A DNA stretch of 64,000 nt from RGIG1828 sp045654685 (GTDB lineage Bacteria > Bacillota > Clostridia > UMGS1810): NCBI GenBank assembly GCA_045654685.1, contig JAZONV010000082.1, positions 1 to 64,000 on the forward strand, in the 5' to 3' direction. Numbering within the stretch: the first letter of the stretch is position 1; the number at the start of each line of letters is the position of its first letter. The translations under genes and the position numbers were made by a program. The notes beneath the pieces are model-generated. The model was given only the letters and a program-made list of their open reading frames with translations, did no database searches and had not been told where the DNA came from. Of this stretch, positions 42,112 through 50,590 are shown piece after piece.

Positions 42112-42383
42112 TGTATTCAATTAGACCTACTACAAAATTTCAAAAGGATTTAAAACGAATCGAAAAAAGAGGATATAATATTTCTCTTCTTACAGAAGTA
42201 ATTAAAAAGTTAGCGAATGGGGAACAACTTCCTGAAAAGAATAAGGATCATAATTTGTTGGGTGAATATATGGGATGTAGAGAATGTCACATTACACCGG
42301 ATTGGCTGCTGATTTATGAGATTGCAGATGGAGAATTAATATTGTATCTTACAAGAACAGGAACACATAGTGATTTGTTTTAA
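42111..42383 (+). CDS. YafQ-family mRNA interferase toxin
   Basis: A 90-residue RelE-superfamily toxin of the YafQ type, a ribosome-dependent endoribonuclease. Conserved features are FQKDLKR near the N-terminus, ECHITPDWLLIYEI in the centre and the C-terminal catalytic TGTHSDLF. All core residues appear present, so it looks active. The ATG follows AAGGAG in the antitoxin end; a TTG three bases upstream is an alternative. A hairpin follows at 42386-42421. Confidence 0.92.
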   Translation: MYSIRPTTKFQKDLKRIEKRGYNISLLTEVIKKLANGEQLPEKNKDHNLLGEYMGCRECHITPDWLLIYEIADGELILYLTRTGTHSDLF

Positions 42384-42385
42384 CG

Positions 42386-42421
42386 AAAACCGATGCAGAA
42401 GTTTCTGTCCGCATCGGTTTA
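42386..42421 (+). terminator. hairpin terminator after toxin gene
   Basis: AAAACCGATGC (42386-42396) pairs with GCATCGGTTT (42411-42420). The following U-run is short, so efficiency is uncertain. Confidence 0.6.
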
Positions 42422-42520
42422 TATTGTTAGTTCTAATTTGATATGAACTTTCGCCTGAAAAGGTTTGCATCTAAGCCGTCTGTCCCGTATAGTAAAGATA
42501 CCGAAAAAAGTCGAAAACAA

Positions 42521-42640
42521 AAAGCCTTACCCTCAAAGGGGAAGGTGGCAGCATTAGCTGACGGATGAGGTGGGAAGAAAATAACGATTGCTATGCAATC
42601 TACACCTCACCACCGCCCGGGGCGGAGCCTCTCCTCAAGT
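42521..42640. repeat. clostridial-type interspersed repeat
   Basis: Contains CCTTACCCTCAAAGGGGAAGG-like hairpin (42525-42545), GCTGACGGATGAGGTG and CACCTCACC in inverted arrangement, and a CCGCCC/GGGCGG-like hairpin. It shares the words GATGAGGTG and CCTTCCCC with the repeat at 24175-24404 but is shorter. It lies in the 520-bp gene-free gap 42384-42903 after the toxin-antitoxin pair. Confidence 0.6.
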
Positions 42641-42660
42641 AACCAATGATTATTCCATGT

Positions 42661-42736
42661 ATTGTAGGGTTCGGCGGTTTCCGACGAACCGTAAACACAG
42701 TATTTTCGGTGCATCCTAAAGGCTGCACCCTACAAT
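42661..42736. repeat. 76-bp element with perfect 10-bp inverted ends
   Basis: ATTGTAGGGT (42661-42670) and ACCCTACAAT (42727-42736) are perfect inverted ends. Inside are two hairpins, GGTTCG/CGAACC and GGTGCA/TGCACC. It is too short to code for protein. It has the form of a miniature transposable or interspersed hairpin element. Confidence 0.65.
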
Positions 42737-42906
42737 CTCTTATTTAATCAGCGTTTACTCAAGGAGAAGCCTTTTAAGCCCCACATCTAAATCTTATGCA
42801 TCCCAAGAAAAAAATTTGGCTTTTGAATTATAAAAAAGCAAAAAACAATTTGAAAAATATTGATTTTTATATATTGTTTGTGGTATACTAAAATGTGGTG
42901 ATAATG

Positions 42907-43614
42907 ATGAGCGAAAGGTTTTCAAGAACTGAAATAATGCTTGGTAAAGAATCTGTTTCCCGTCTCAAATCTGCCACCGTTGCAGTATTTGGTGTTGGAG
43001 GAGTTGGAGGTGCGGCAGCAGAGGCTCTTGCCCGTGGCGGAGTGGGACATCTTGTTCTGGTTGATGCAGACACGGTTTCAGCATCCAACATCAACCGTCA
43101 GATGGTGGCTCTCTCATCAAACGTGGGAATGGCAAAAGTTCAGGCGGCAAAGATGAGATTGGAGGACATTAACCCCAACATAAAAGTTGATGCCATAGAA
43201 TGTTTTTTTGATGCATCAACAAAAGATAGGTTCAACTTTTCATCATTTGATTATGTTATAGATGCCATAGACACCGTAAGTTCCAAAATTGAAATTGCAA
43301 AAATGGCAAAAAGTGTGGGTTGCGGAATAATTTCTGCAATGGGAGCAGGGAACAAACTTGACCCCACAAAATTTATGGTGTCGGATATTTTCAAAACAAA
43401 GGTCTGTCCTCTTGCAAGAGCGTTGAGAGGAAGGCTCAAAAAAGAAGGAATAGAATCCCTCAAATGTGTATATTCCGAAGAAGAACCCACTCTCCCCAAA
43501 GGTGAGGCAGTATTTTCGGAAAACGGACATCCTCTCCCCGGTTCGGTTTCATTTGTTCCGCCGGTTATGGGATATATTCTCGCAGGCGAGGCTATAAAAG
43601 ATTTGATTAAATAA
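42907..43614 (+). CDS. tcdA: tRNA threonylcarbamoyladenosine dehydratase (TcdA/CsdL-like)
   Basis: An E1-like ThiF-fold enzyme of 235 residues. TcdA cyclises t6A37 of tRNA to ct6A using ATP. The nucleotide site is GVGGVGGAAAEALARGGVG and the adenylation site DADTVSASNINRQ. The ending FVPPVMGYILAGEAIKDLI is typical of the subfamily. It lies 55 bp upstream of a cysteine desulfurase, a familiar pairing (csdL with csd). A TATACT -10 box at 42884-42889 leaves a very short leader, so the exact start (42904 or 42907) is uncertain. Confidence 0.92.
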   Translation: MSERFSRTEIMLGKESVSRLKSATVAVFGVGGVGGAAAEALARGGVGHLVLVDADTVSASNINRQMVALSSNVGMAKVQAAKMRLEDINPNIKVDAIECFFDASTKDRFNFSSFDYVIDAIDTVSSKIEIAKMAKSVGCGIISAMGAGNKLDPTKFMVSDIFKTKVCPLARALRGRLKKEGIESLKCVYSEEEPTLPKGEAVFSENGHPLPGSVSFVPPVMGYILAGEAIKDLIK

Positions 43615-43669
43615 AATTTTTAATTCACATAAATACAATCAATTTTTACAAAAAGAAGGTGCAGTTTTT

Positions 43670-44857
43670 ATGCAGATATACGTAGACAACGCGGCTACAA
43701 CCAAAATGTCAAAAAAAGCAATAGATGCCATGATTCCCTATCTTGAGCAGGTTTATGCAAACCCGTCAAGTCTTCACACTCCCGGTCAGGAAGCGGCAGA
43801 AGCATTGATGGATGCAAGGGAGAGGGTTGCAAAGTGTTTCGGATGTGAGGCAAGAGAAATATATTTCACATCAGGGGGCTCCGAGGCTGACAATCAGGGG
43901 ATTCTCTCTGTGGCAAAAAAAGGAGAAAGACTTGGCAAAAAGCACATCATCTCCACAGCCTTTGAACACCATGCGGTGCTTCACACTCTCAAAAAGCTTG
44001 AAAAACAAGGCTTTGAAATAACCCTTTTGGATGTTGGCGAAAAAGGACTTGTAACTGCAGATCAGGTGAAAGAGGCAATTCGTCCCGAGACCTGTCTTGT
44101 GACAGTTATGTATGCCAACAATGAAATCGGAACAATTCAGCCCATAGCAGAAATCGGAAAAGTGTGCCGTGAGGCAGGTGTTATTTTCCACACCGATGCT
44201 GTTCAGGCGGCAGGGCATTTGAAAATAGATGTTAACGAGCAAAACATTGATATGCTCAGCATTTCCGCTCACAAATTCCATGGGCCAAAAGGCGTTGGTG
44301 CACTCTATGTGAAAAAAGGCATAGTTGTCCACAACCTCATTGAGGGCGGTGCTCAGGAAAGAGGAAAAAGAGGCGGAACAGAAAATATTGCGGGAATTTG
44401 TTCAATGGCACAAGCCTTGGAAGATGCAACGGAAAATATGGACAAAAACAACGATAAAATTCTGAAAATGAGAAACAGACTCATTGAAGGTCTTTCAAAA
44501 ATCCCCCACAGCATCGTAAACGGTGATGTGGAAAAGAGACTCCCTTCAAATGTTAATATGTGCTTTGAAGGAATTGAGGGAGAATCACTTCTTCTCATGC
44601 TTGACATGGAAGGAATCTGCGCATCATCAGGTTCTGCCTGCACATCAGGCTCACTTGACCCAAGCCACGTTCTTCTTTCAATAGGAAGACCTCACGAAAT
44701 TGCTCACGGTTCCCTTCGGCTTTCTCTTTGTGAATATAACACAGAGGAGGAAATTGATTATATGCTGGAAAAAATCCCTCAAGTTGTGGGATATTTGAGA
44801 AATATGTCTCCCGTATGGAGAGATTTAGAGGAAGGAAAGAGAAATCATGTTATATAG
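43670..44857 (+). CDS. cysteine desulfurase (NifS/IscS type)
   Basis: A PLP enzyme that takes sulfur from cysteine for Fe-S cluster assembly. The 395 residues begin QIYVDNAATTKMSKKAI; the PLP lysine lies in SISAHKFHGPKG and the mobile catalytic cysteine loop is SSGSACTSGSLDPSHVL. The AATT start and SGSACTSG motif place it in the NifS/IscS group, not SufS. It overlaps the scaffold gene by 11 bases, so the pair is co-translated and likely works together. Confidence 0.95.
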   Translation: MQIYVDNAATTKMSKKAIDAMIPYLEQVYANPSSLHTPGQEAAEALMDARERVAKCFGCEAREIYFTSGGSEADNQGILSVAKKGERLGKKHIISTAFEHHAVLHTLKKLEKQGFEITLLDVGEKGLVTADQVKEAIRPETCLVTVMYANNEIGTIQPIAEIGKVCREAGVIFHTDAVQAAGHLKIDVNEQNIDMLSISAHKFHGPKGVGALYVKKGIVVHNLIEGGAQERGKRGGTENIAGICSMAQALEDATENMDKNNDKILKMRNRLIEGLSKIPHSIVNGDVEKRLPSNVNMCFEGIEGESLLLMLDMEGICASSGSACTSGSLDPSHVLLSIGRPHEIAHGSLRLSLCEYNTEEEIDYMLEKIPQVVGYLRNMSPVWRDLEEGKRNHVI

Positions 44858-45275
44858 TGAAAAAGTTATGGACCATTTCAAAAACCCCAGAAACGTGGGT
44901 GTTATTGAAGATGCCGACGGCGTTGGCGAAGTTGGTAATGTTAAATGCGGAGATATTATGAAAATATATCTCAAAATTGAAAATGATGTTATTGTTGATG
45001 TTAAGTTCAACACCTTTGGTTGCGGAAGCGCCATAGCATCAAGTTCAATGGCAACAGAAATGATTAAGGGTGCGAAATTGTCAGAAGCACTTGAACTCAC
45101 AAACAAAGCAGTTGTTGAAGCTCTCGATGGTCTTCCTCCTGCAAAGGTGCATTGTTCTGTTCTTGCTGAAGAAGCAGTAAAAAAAGCAATCAAGGACTAT
45201 TATGACAAAAACAACATAGAATATGACCCCGATCTTTTCCCCGATTGCGGAAACTGTGAACATTGCCACGTCTGA
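44847..45275 (+). CDS. NifU/IscU-type Fe-S scaffold
   Basis: A 142-residue scaffold on which Fe-S clusters are built with sulfur from the adjoining desulfurase. Conserved cysteines are in VKCGDIMKIY, NTFGCGSAIASSS and KVHCSVLAEEA. A short C-terminal tail adds FPDCGNCEHCHV with three more cysteines and a histidine, beyond the usual IscU core and resembling clostridial NifU-like proteins. The start lies inside the desulfurase gene. It ends four bases before apbE. Confidence 0.95.
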   Translation: MLYSEKVMDHFKNPRNVGVIEDADGVGEVGNVKCGDIMKIYLKIENDVIVDVKFNTFGCGSAIASSSMATEMIKGAKLSEALELTNKAVVEALDGLPPAKVHCSVLAEEAVKKAIKDYYDKNNIEYDPDLFPDCGNCEHCHV

Positions 45276-45279
45276 TATT

Positions 45280-46236
45280 ATGAAAAAGATAATTTTAACT
45301 TTTTGCCTTGTGTGTCTTGCGCTTTCTTTGAGCGGATGCAGTGAGGAAAAAGTGTCAAGAACCGTTATGGTTATGGACACGGTTGCCACCGTAGAATGTT
45401 ATGGCGACAATGCAAAAGAAGCCTGCGACAAGGCAATCGGAGAGATTCAGAGACTTGAATTTCTTTTTAGTCCCTATATTGAAACCTCCGAAATTTATAA
45501 AATAAATAAAAATGCTCATCTTTCTCCCGTCAAAACCGAGGGGGAGGTTTTTGAAGTGCTCAAAAGATGCCGACAGGTGTCCGAAATCACAGACGGTGCT
45601 TTTGACATCACCTTAAAACCTTTGAAAGATGTGTGGAATATGAAATCCGAGAGCCCCACAGTCCCCTCAAAAGAGTCGATAGATGGGGCACTTTTGGTGT
45701 GTGGATATGAAAATCTGACTCTTGAAAATGGCTGTGTTTTCTTTGAAAAAGAAGGAATGGCTCTGGACCTTGGCGGAGCGGTGAAAGGATATGCCGCCGA
45801 CAGAGCCGCAAAAGTGATAAAAGATGCAGGAGTCAAAAATGCTCTCATTGACATTGGCGGAAATGTGTATGCCCTTGGAAAATCACCAAAAGGCAAAGCG
45901 TGGAAAATAGGACTTCAACACCCCGGAAAAGACAGAGGGGAATATTTTGAAGCCATTGAACTTTCCGATAAAACCTGCGTCACATCAGGTTCCTATGAAA
46001 GATATTTTGAATCAGACGGCAAGGTGTATCATCACATAATGGACAGACAAACAGGATATAGTGCAGACTCGGGCCTTGTCAGCGTGTCGGTTGTCAGCAA
46101 GTCTTCATTTGAAGCAGATATGGCAAGTACTGCCGCTTTTGTTATGGGTGCAGAAAAGTTTTTGGAAGTTAAAGATAAACTTGATATAGAAACGTTCATT
46201 GTAGTTGATAAGACAAACAACTGGAAAAAGTATTGA
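45280..46236 (+). CDS. apbE: FAD:protein FMN transferase lipoprotein ApbE
   Basis: ApbE attaches FMN covalently to threonines of flavoproteins such as Rnf and Nqr subunits. The 318-residue protein is an exported lipoprotein: the signal ends LSLSGC. Conserved parts are TVMVMDTVATVE-like N-terminal strand, FDITLKPL, the FAD and metal region DLGGAVKGYAADRA, and SGSYERYF with HHIMDRQTGY. ATG 45280 follows the scaffold stop by four bases, without a strong ribosome binding site, suggesting coupling. Its flavoprotein target is not in this window. Confidence 0.93.
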   Translation: MKKIILTFCLVCLALSLSGCSEEKVSRTVMVMDTVATVECYGDNAKEACDKAIGEIQRLEFLFSPYIETSEIYKINKNAHLSPVKTEGEVFEVLKRCRQVSEITDGAFDITLKPLKDVWNMKSESPTVPSKESIDGALLVCGYENLTLENGCVFFEKEGMALDLGGAVKGYAADRAAKVIKDAGVKNALIDIGGNVYALGKSPKGKAWKIGLQHPGKDRGEYFEAIELSDKTCVTSGSYERYFESDGKVYHHIMDRQTGYSADSGLVSVSVVSKSSFEADMASTAAFVMGAEKFLEVKDKLDIETFIVVDKTNNWKKY

Positions 46237-46274
46237 TGCTGTTGTACAGATAAATAATTTTGCGGAGGTACATG

Positions 46275-49200
46275 ATGAAAAAAAGGATTTTGAGTTTTAT
46301 TCTTGTGGCTATAATATCCCTGGGAACAGTTGTTGGCAATTCTTTGAATGTGAGTGCGGCACCGGATATTATAAGCGGAATATACAGATGTTCTCTGAAA
46401 GACGGAGAGATACAAATAAAGATGTGTCTTGAACCTGTCAGCGGAGAATTGGTGATTCCTTCAACCATTGAGGGATATCCCGTCACAAGCATCGGCTATG
46501 CGGCATTTACGAGTTGCAAGGATCTTGTGAGTGTTGTTTTTCCCGACAGCATAAAATCCATAGAAGGCTGTTTCTCATGGCTACAAAACCTTGAAAGTGT
46601 TCAGTTTGGAAGTGGTCTTGAAACCATTGGCGAATATTCTTTCACCAATTGCAGAAAACTCACATCGGTAGTTTTCCCCGAAAGTCTCACATATATCGGA
46701 GAAAATGCATTTCAGGGATGCGAGAGCATTAAGAGCATAAACCTCAATAAAAATATGGAAATAGACAAGCTTGCCTTTGGTCGTTGTAACGGACTGACAC
46801 AGGTAACCATTCCCGAAGGCACAAAACTCGGAGTGGAAGCATTTGCATATTGCGAAAATCTCACTGGGATTGATGTTCACCCAAGCGTGACAGAAATCGA
46901 CGCTTCCACATTTTATGAAACAGGCTGGGTAATGAATCATCCTGATGGTCCCGTATACATAAACAACATGCTTTATGACTATAAAGGGACCGCTCCCGAG
47001 GATGAAATTTTGGAAATACGCCCGGGAACAACACGGATTCTCGGATTAGGATTTCAGCTTATCAATGGGGTGTCCATACCTGAAAGTGTTGAGTATATCG
47101 GAGAAAACTGTTTTGAATATACCATGTATCTTAAAGATGTGTACTATCACGGAAGCGAAAGCGACTGGAACAACATTTATATAGAACCATCAAACAGTTA
47201 TCTTACATATGCCACAAAGCATTTTCTCAAATACAGCAACGAAATAAACGGTTCGGGAGGCGGAACATCAGGCAATCTTGCAGGTACCGGAGGAAACTCT
47301 CTTGGCATATCCGACAATAGTTTTTCATCTTTTCAAACCGGAAGCGATACTCTGAAAGGCCCCGGAATCACGATTCTTGGAAAAACCTTTCATCTTTTTG
47401 AACTTCCGATCAATATGTCTGTAAAATCTCCTTTGGGAAGCATAAAATATAATGCGGACAAAGAAAAGTATGAAATTATTGTCGGATATCTTGACAAAAC
47501 TGCTATTGACGGTATAAACGGAAAAAACAAAACCTATCATGAAATAAAAGAATTTGTAAATTTCTGCGGAAAAAGTACTACAACGGAAACCTGGAACAAA
47601 TATCAGCGTATCAGAAAAATTCTGAAAGAAGATAGTATGAACTTCGGGTTCAAATTCAATGCGACTCCTGCAGGATATATGGAATTGGACAAAAACGGCA
47701 AACTCCTGGAAGGCTCCATAGTATACATCCTCAATATGAGTGCAAGTCTTTCTCAGCCCATTCCCGCCGCTCCCATAGTATATGTGAAAGTGGGACTTGA
47801 TGTGGATGCAACGGGGAAATTCGGAATAAAATATATTGAAACAAACGAATATTCCATTTTCGGAAGTCTTGGCCTTGATGTTGCACCCTATGTTGGTGCA
47901 GGTGTGGGAAATTCAAAAGTTGCAAGTGCGGAAGTTGGAGCAAAACTCAAAATCAGCTCAAATCTTGAACTTGTTAAAAACAAACAACTCAGCGATATTT
48001 TCTCTGCATCAATTGCAGGACAACTGTATCTGAAAGTGAATGTATTGGCTTTTATCAACTTTAATAAGAATTGGGACATTGCAAAAGTCTCTTTGTATCC
48101 CAATTTCGGTGCATCTCTCATGACCGTTGTCGGGGAACAGGACGACATGGTGGTGATGCCAAGAGACTATGCACAAAATGAATCGGTATTTTGTGCAAAC
48201 AACAACCTTTCATTGTCAAATCTTGAAAATCTTGACGTGAGTACGTTTAAGACAAATGTGTATCCCTATGCAGAGCCTCAGCTTGTGAAACTTGCAGACG
48301 GCAGAGAACTTCTTGTGTGGATAGATAATGACAATGCAAGAGGTGACATAAACTGTACTGTTTTGAAGTATTCCGTAAATGACGGAACTTCCTGGTCACA
48401 GCCAATGGATATATATAACAACGGAACGGCAGATTTTGCACCAAAACTTGCAACGACTGATAACGGTGCGGTTTTGGTATGGCAAAAAGCAAACAGCGTT
48501 CTTTCAAACAGCACAACCCTTTCCGAAATGGCAAAGAAAATGGATATATACTATTCTGCCTTTGACGGAACCTCCTGGACAACTCCCGAAAACCTCACCA
48601 ACACCTCGGGTACATATGAATTTGCTCCCGACATTGCAGTTTGCGGTGATGAAATAACTGCAGTATGGATGACAAACAGCACAAATGACTGTTTCGCATA
48701 TACGGGAACAAACAAAATTCATAAAATAGAATTGGGAGCAAGTCGTACAAGTGCCACGGTTGTAAAGGAAAACCTGGGATGTGTGGCTTCTCTCTGCGTT
48801 TCCTACATAGACGGAAAAGCATCTGTTGCCTACACAGAAGACAGAGACGGCAATGTGGAAACTTCTGATGATATTGAACTTTTTGAAATATATGACGGTG
48901 GAACAACACAAATCACATTTGACAACATTTTCGATACAGGTCTTTCAAAAACATCTGACGGATACTACTGGATTCACGGCAGTCAACTTTGGGAAAGAAA
49001 CAAAGACGGTGTTGAACTTATTGACATTCCTCTTTCTCCAATGTATTTGGGCAATGCAAAAATCCTTTCAAATGCAACAGAAAGAGTCATTGTGTATGAA
49101 CAGACAGATGCATACAGTTCCGATTTGTATGCAATGTGTTATGACGAAAGCGACAACTCATGGGGTAGTCCCGTAAGGTTAACAGAAGATAACAAAAAGA

Positions 49201-50240
49201 TAAGAGAGACAAACGGATATCTCACCTCTGACGGTGCATTGAGACTTGCCTTCGGTCAGGCAGATGTTGACGAGACAAAAGATGACATATATGGCGAGTG
49301 TAATCTTATGATAGCAAACATTACGGAAATGAGCGACATTCAGGCGATTTCTGCCGATTGTGCATATGATGACTATGTTCCCGGAGAAGAAGCAACAATA
49401 TATGTGACTGTTAAAAATAACAGTTTTTCAAAAGTGAGCAAATTAAAGGTTGAAGTGTGTTCGGGAGATGAAACAGTCCTTTCACAAAACATTGATGAGC
49501 AGCTAATGTCCGGTGAAACAAAAATTCTTGAAATCCCCTACACTCTGTCCTCTGACCTTACACACAAAACCTTCACGGTTACGGTAACACCTTCGGAAAA
49601 AACAGACGACAATCCAAATAACAACTGTGCATCTTTCGAAATGGGATTTTCGGACATCACACTTGATGCAACTGTGAACGCAAATAGCATTGAGGCAAAG
49701 ATTTCAAATGAAGGATATGAAAGTGCCGAAAATGTTGTTTGCACATTGTCATTGCCCGACGGCACAGTTGTTGAAGAAAAGAATCTTGGCATAATTGAGC
49801 CCGGAAGCTCCGTAACTCATGTTTTTGCAAATGTGAATGAAGAAAGCGTTGTTGTAACAGTCAGCACAGATTCAAAAGAGAATCTTTATGGCAACAACAC
49901 AGAGTCCGTTATTATGAAACAAGGAGAAAGCAAAGGGGTTCACATTGCTTTTGGTGAGTATGAGGCGGACAAAGAAACAGTAAGAGTAAGCGCAACTGTT
50001 GCAAATGACACAAATGTTACATCAGATGATGTGAATGCATATGTAGCCTTCTACAAACAAGGTAAACTTGTGTCCATCAAACCAACATTTGCAAAGCTTT
50101 CGGGAAATTCATCATTTGTTATTGAAGATGAACTTTCAACTTCTGTAAATGCGGATACTGCAAAGGTATTTTTGTGGAAAGGCAACATTTCACCATATGA
50201 AAAACCCATGGTGTTTGATATTGAATATCCGAAAGATTAA
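46275..50240 (+). CDS. large secreted protein with BspA-type LRR, propeller-like and CARDB-like domains
   Basis: A 1321-residue secreted protein. Signal peptide with cleavage near NVSAAP; TACATGATG after GGAGG sets the start. Residues about 40-320 are BspA-type leucine-rich repeats (IPSTIEGYPVTSIGYAAF, LTYIGENAFQGC). About 355-620 is a glycine-rich beta domain. About 640-1010 has repeated D-G-T-S-W units (SVNDGTSWSQPMDIYNNG, FDGTSWTTPENL) as in beta-propellers. About 1020-1215 has two CARDB-like Ig repeats. The last 100 residues form a module ending AKVFLWKGN...PYEKP shared with two neighbours. No LPXTG or SLH anchor was seen. Likely adhesin-like; ligand unknown. Confidence 0.85.
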   Translation: MKKRILSFILVAIISLGTVVGNSLNVSAAPDIISGIYRCSLKDGEIQIKMCLEPVSGELVIPSTIEGYPVTSIGYAAFTSCKDLVSVVFPDSIKSIEGCFSWLQNLESVQFGSGLETIGEYSFTNCRKLTSVVFPESLTYIGENAFQGCESIKSINLNKNMEIDKLAFGRCNGLTQVTIPEGTKLGVEAFAYCENLTGIDVHPSVTEIDASTFYETGWVMNHPDGPVYINNMLYDYKGTAPEDEILEIRPGTTRILGLGFQLINGVSIPESVEYIGENCFEYTMYLKDVYYHGSESDWNNIYIEPSNSYLTYATKHFLKYSNEINGSGGGTSGNLAGTGGNSLGISDNSFSSFQTGSDTLKGPGITILGKTFHLFELPINMSVKSPLGSIKYNADKEKYEIIVGYLDKTAIDGINGKNKTYHEIKEFVNFCGKSTTTETWNKYQRIRKILKEDSMNFGFKFNATPAGYMELDKNGKLLEGSIVYILNMSASLSQPIPAAPIVYVKVGLDVDATGKFGIKYIETNEYSIFGSLGLDVAPYVGAGVGNSKVASAEVGAKLKISSNLELVKNKQLSDIFSASIAGQLYLKVNVLAFINFNKNWDIAKVSLYPNFGASLMTVVGEQDDMVVMPRDYAQNESVFCANNNLSLSNLENLDVSTFKTNVYPYAEPQLVKLADGRELLVWIDNDNARGDINCTVLKYSVNDGTSWSQPMDIYNNGTADFAPKLATTDNGAVLVWQKANSVLSNSTTLSEMAKKMDIYYSAFDGTSWTTPENLTNTSGTYEFAPDIAVCGDEITAVWMTNSTNDCFAYTGTNKIHKIELGASRTSATVVKENLGCVASLCVSYIDGKASVAYTEDRDGNVETSDDIELFEIYDGGTTQITFDNIFDTGLSKTSDGYYWIHGSQLWERNKDGVELIDIPLSPMYLGNAKILSNATERVIVYEQTDAYSSDLYAMCYDESDNSWGSPVRLTEDNKKIRETNGYLTSDGALRLAFGQADVDETKDDIYGECNLMIANITEMSDIQAISADCAYDDYVPGEEATIYVTVKNNSFSKVSKLKVEVCSGDETVLSQNIDEQLMSGETKILEIPYTLSSDLTHKTFTVTVTPSEKTDDNPNNNCASFEMGFSDITLDATVNANSIEAKISNEGYESAENVVCTLSLPDGTVVEEKNLGIIEPGSSVTHVFANVNEESVVVTVSTDSKENLYGNNTESVIMKQGESKGVHIAFGEYEADKETVRVSATVANDTNVTSDDVNAYVAFYKQGKLVSIKPTFAKLSGNSSFVIEDELSTSVNADTAKVFLWKGNISPYEKPMVFDIEYPKD

Positions 50241-50263
50241 AAGAGAAGACTTTGTGGAAGCAT

Positions 50264-50576
50264 ATGATGAAAAAAGAATTTAAGTTTTGTTATGATAATT
50301 TGTATGTTGTCGGGGCTTATCACAGCTGTGCCTGCATCTGTTTCGGCAGTAACCGAAGGGATTTTTACCTATACTGTGGTAGGCAGAGAAGCGACAATAA
50401 CAGACTGCGACACATCTGCAAGCGGAGATATTATAATTCCATCAACTCTTGGTGGCTGTTGGGTTACAAGCATTGGTAATTATTCGTTTTATAATTGCAC
50501 AAGTTTGACAGATGTATATTACTCCGGCAGTAAGAGTGACCGGGAAAAAATATTAATAAACTCAAACAATTTATAA
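50264..50576 (+). pseudogene. small LRR secreted protein broken in its signal peptide
   Basis: ATG 50264 opens with MMKKEFKF and then leaves frame. The continuing frame encodes a good signal peptide (VMIICMLSGLITAVPASVSA) and one BspA-type repeat (IIIPSTLGGCWVTSIGNYSF, YNCTSLTDVYYSGSKSD), stopping at 50576. One extra A in the A6 run at 50270-50275 would join the parts into MMKKKNLSFVMIICML. Its repeat and the VYYSGSKSD ending match the end of the LRR block of the gene before it (VYYHGSESD). It is either a decayed short paralogue or a homopolymer phase switch. Translation from ATG 50292 is another option. Confidence 0.7.
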
Positions 50577-50590
50577 TGAGGAGAATGTTT

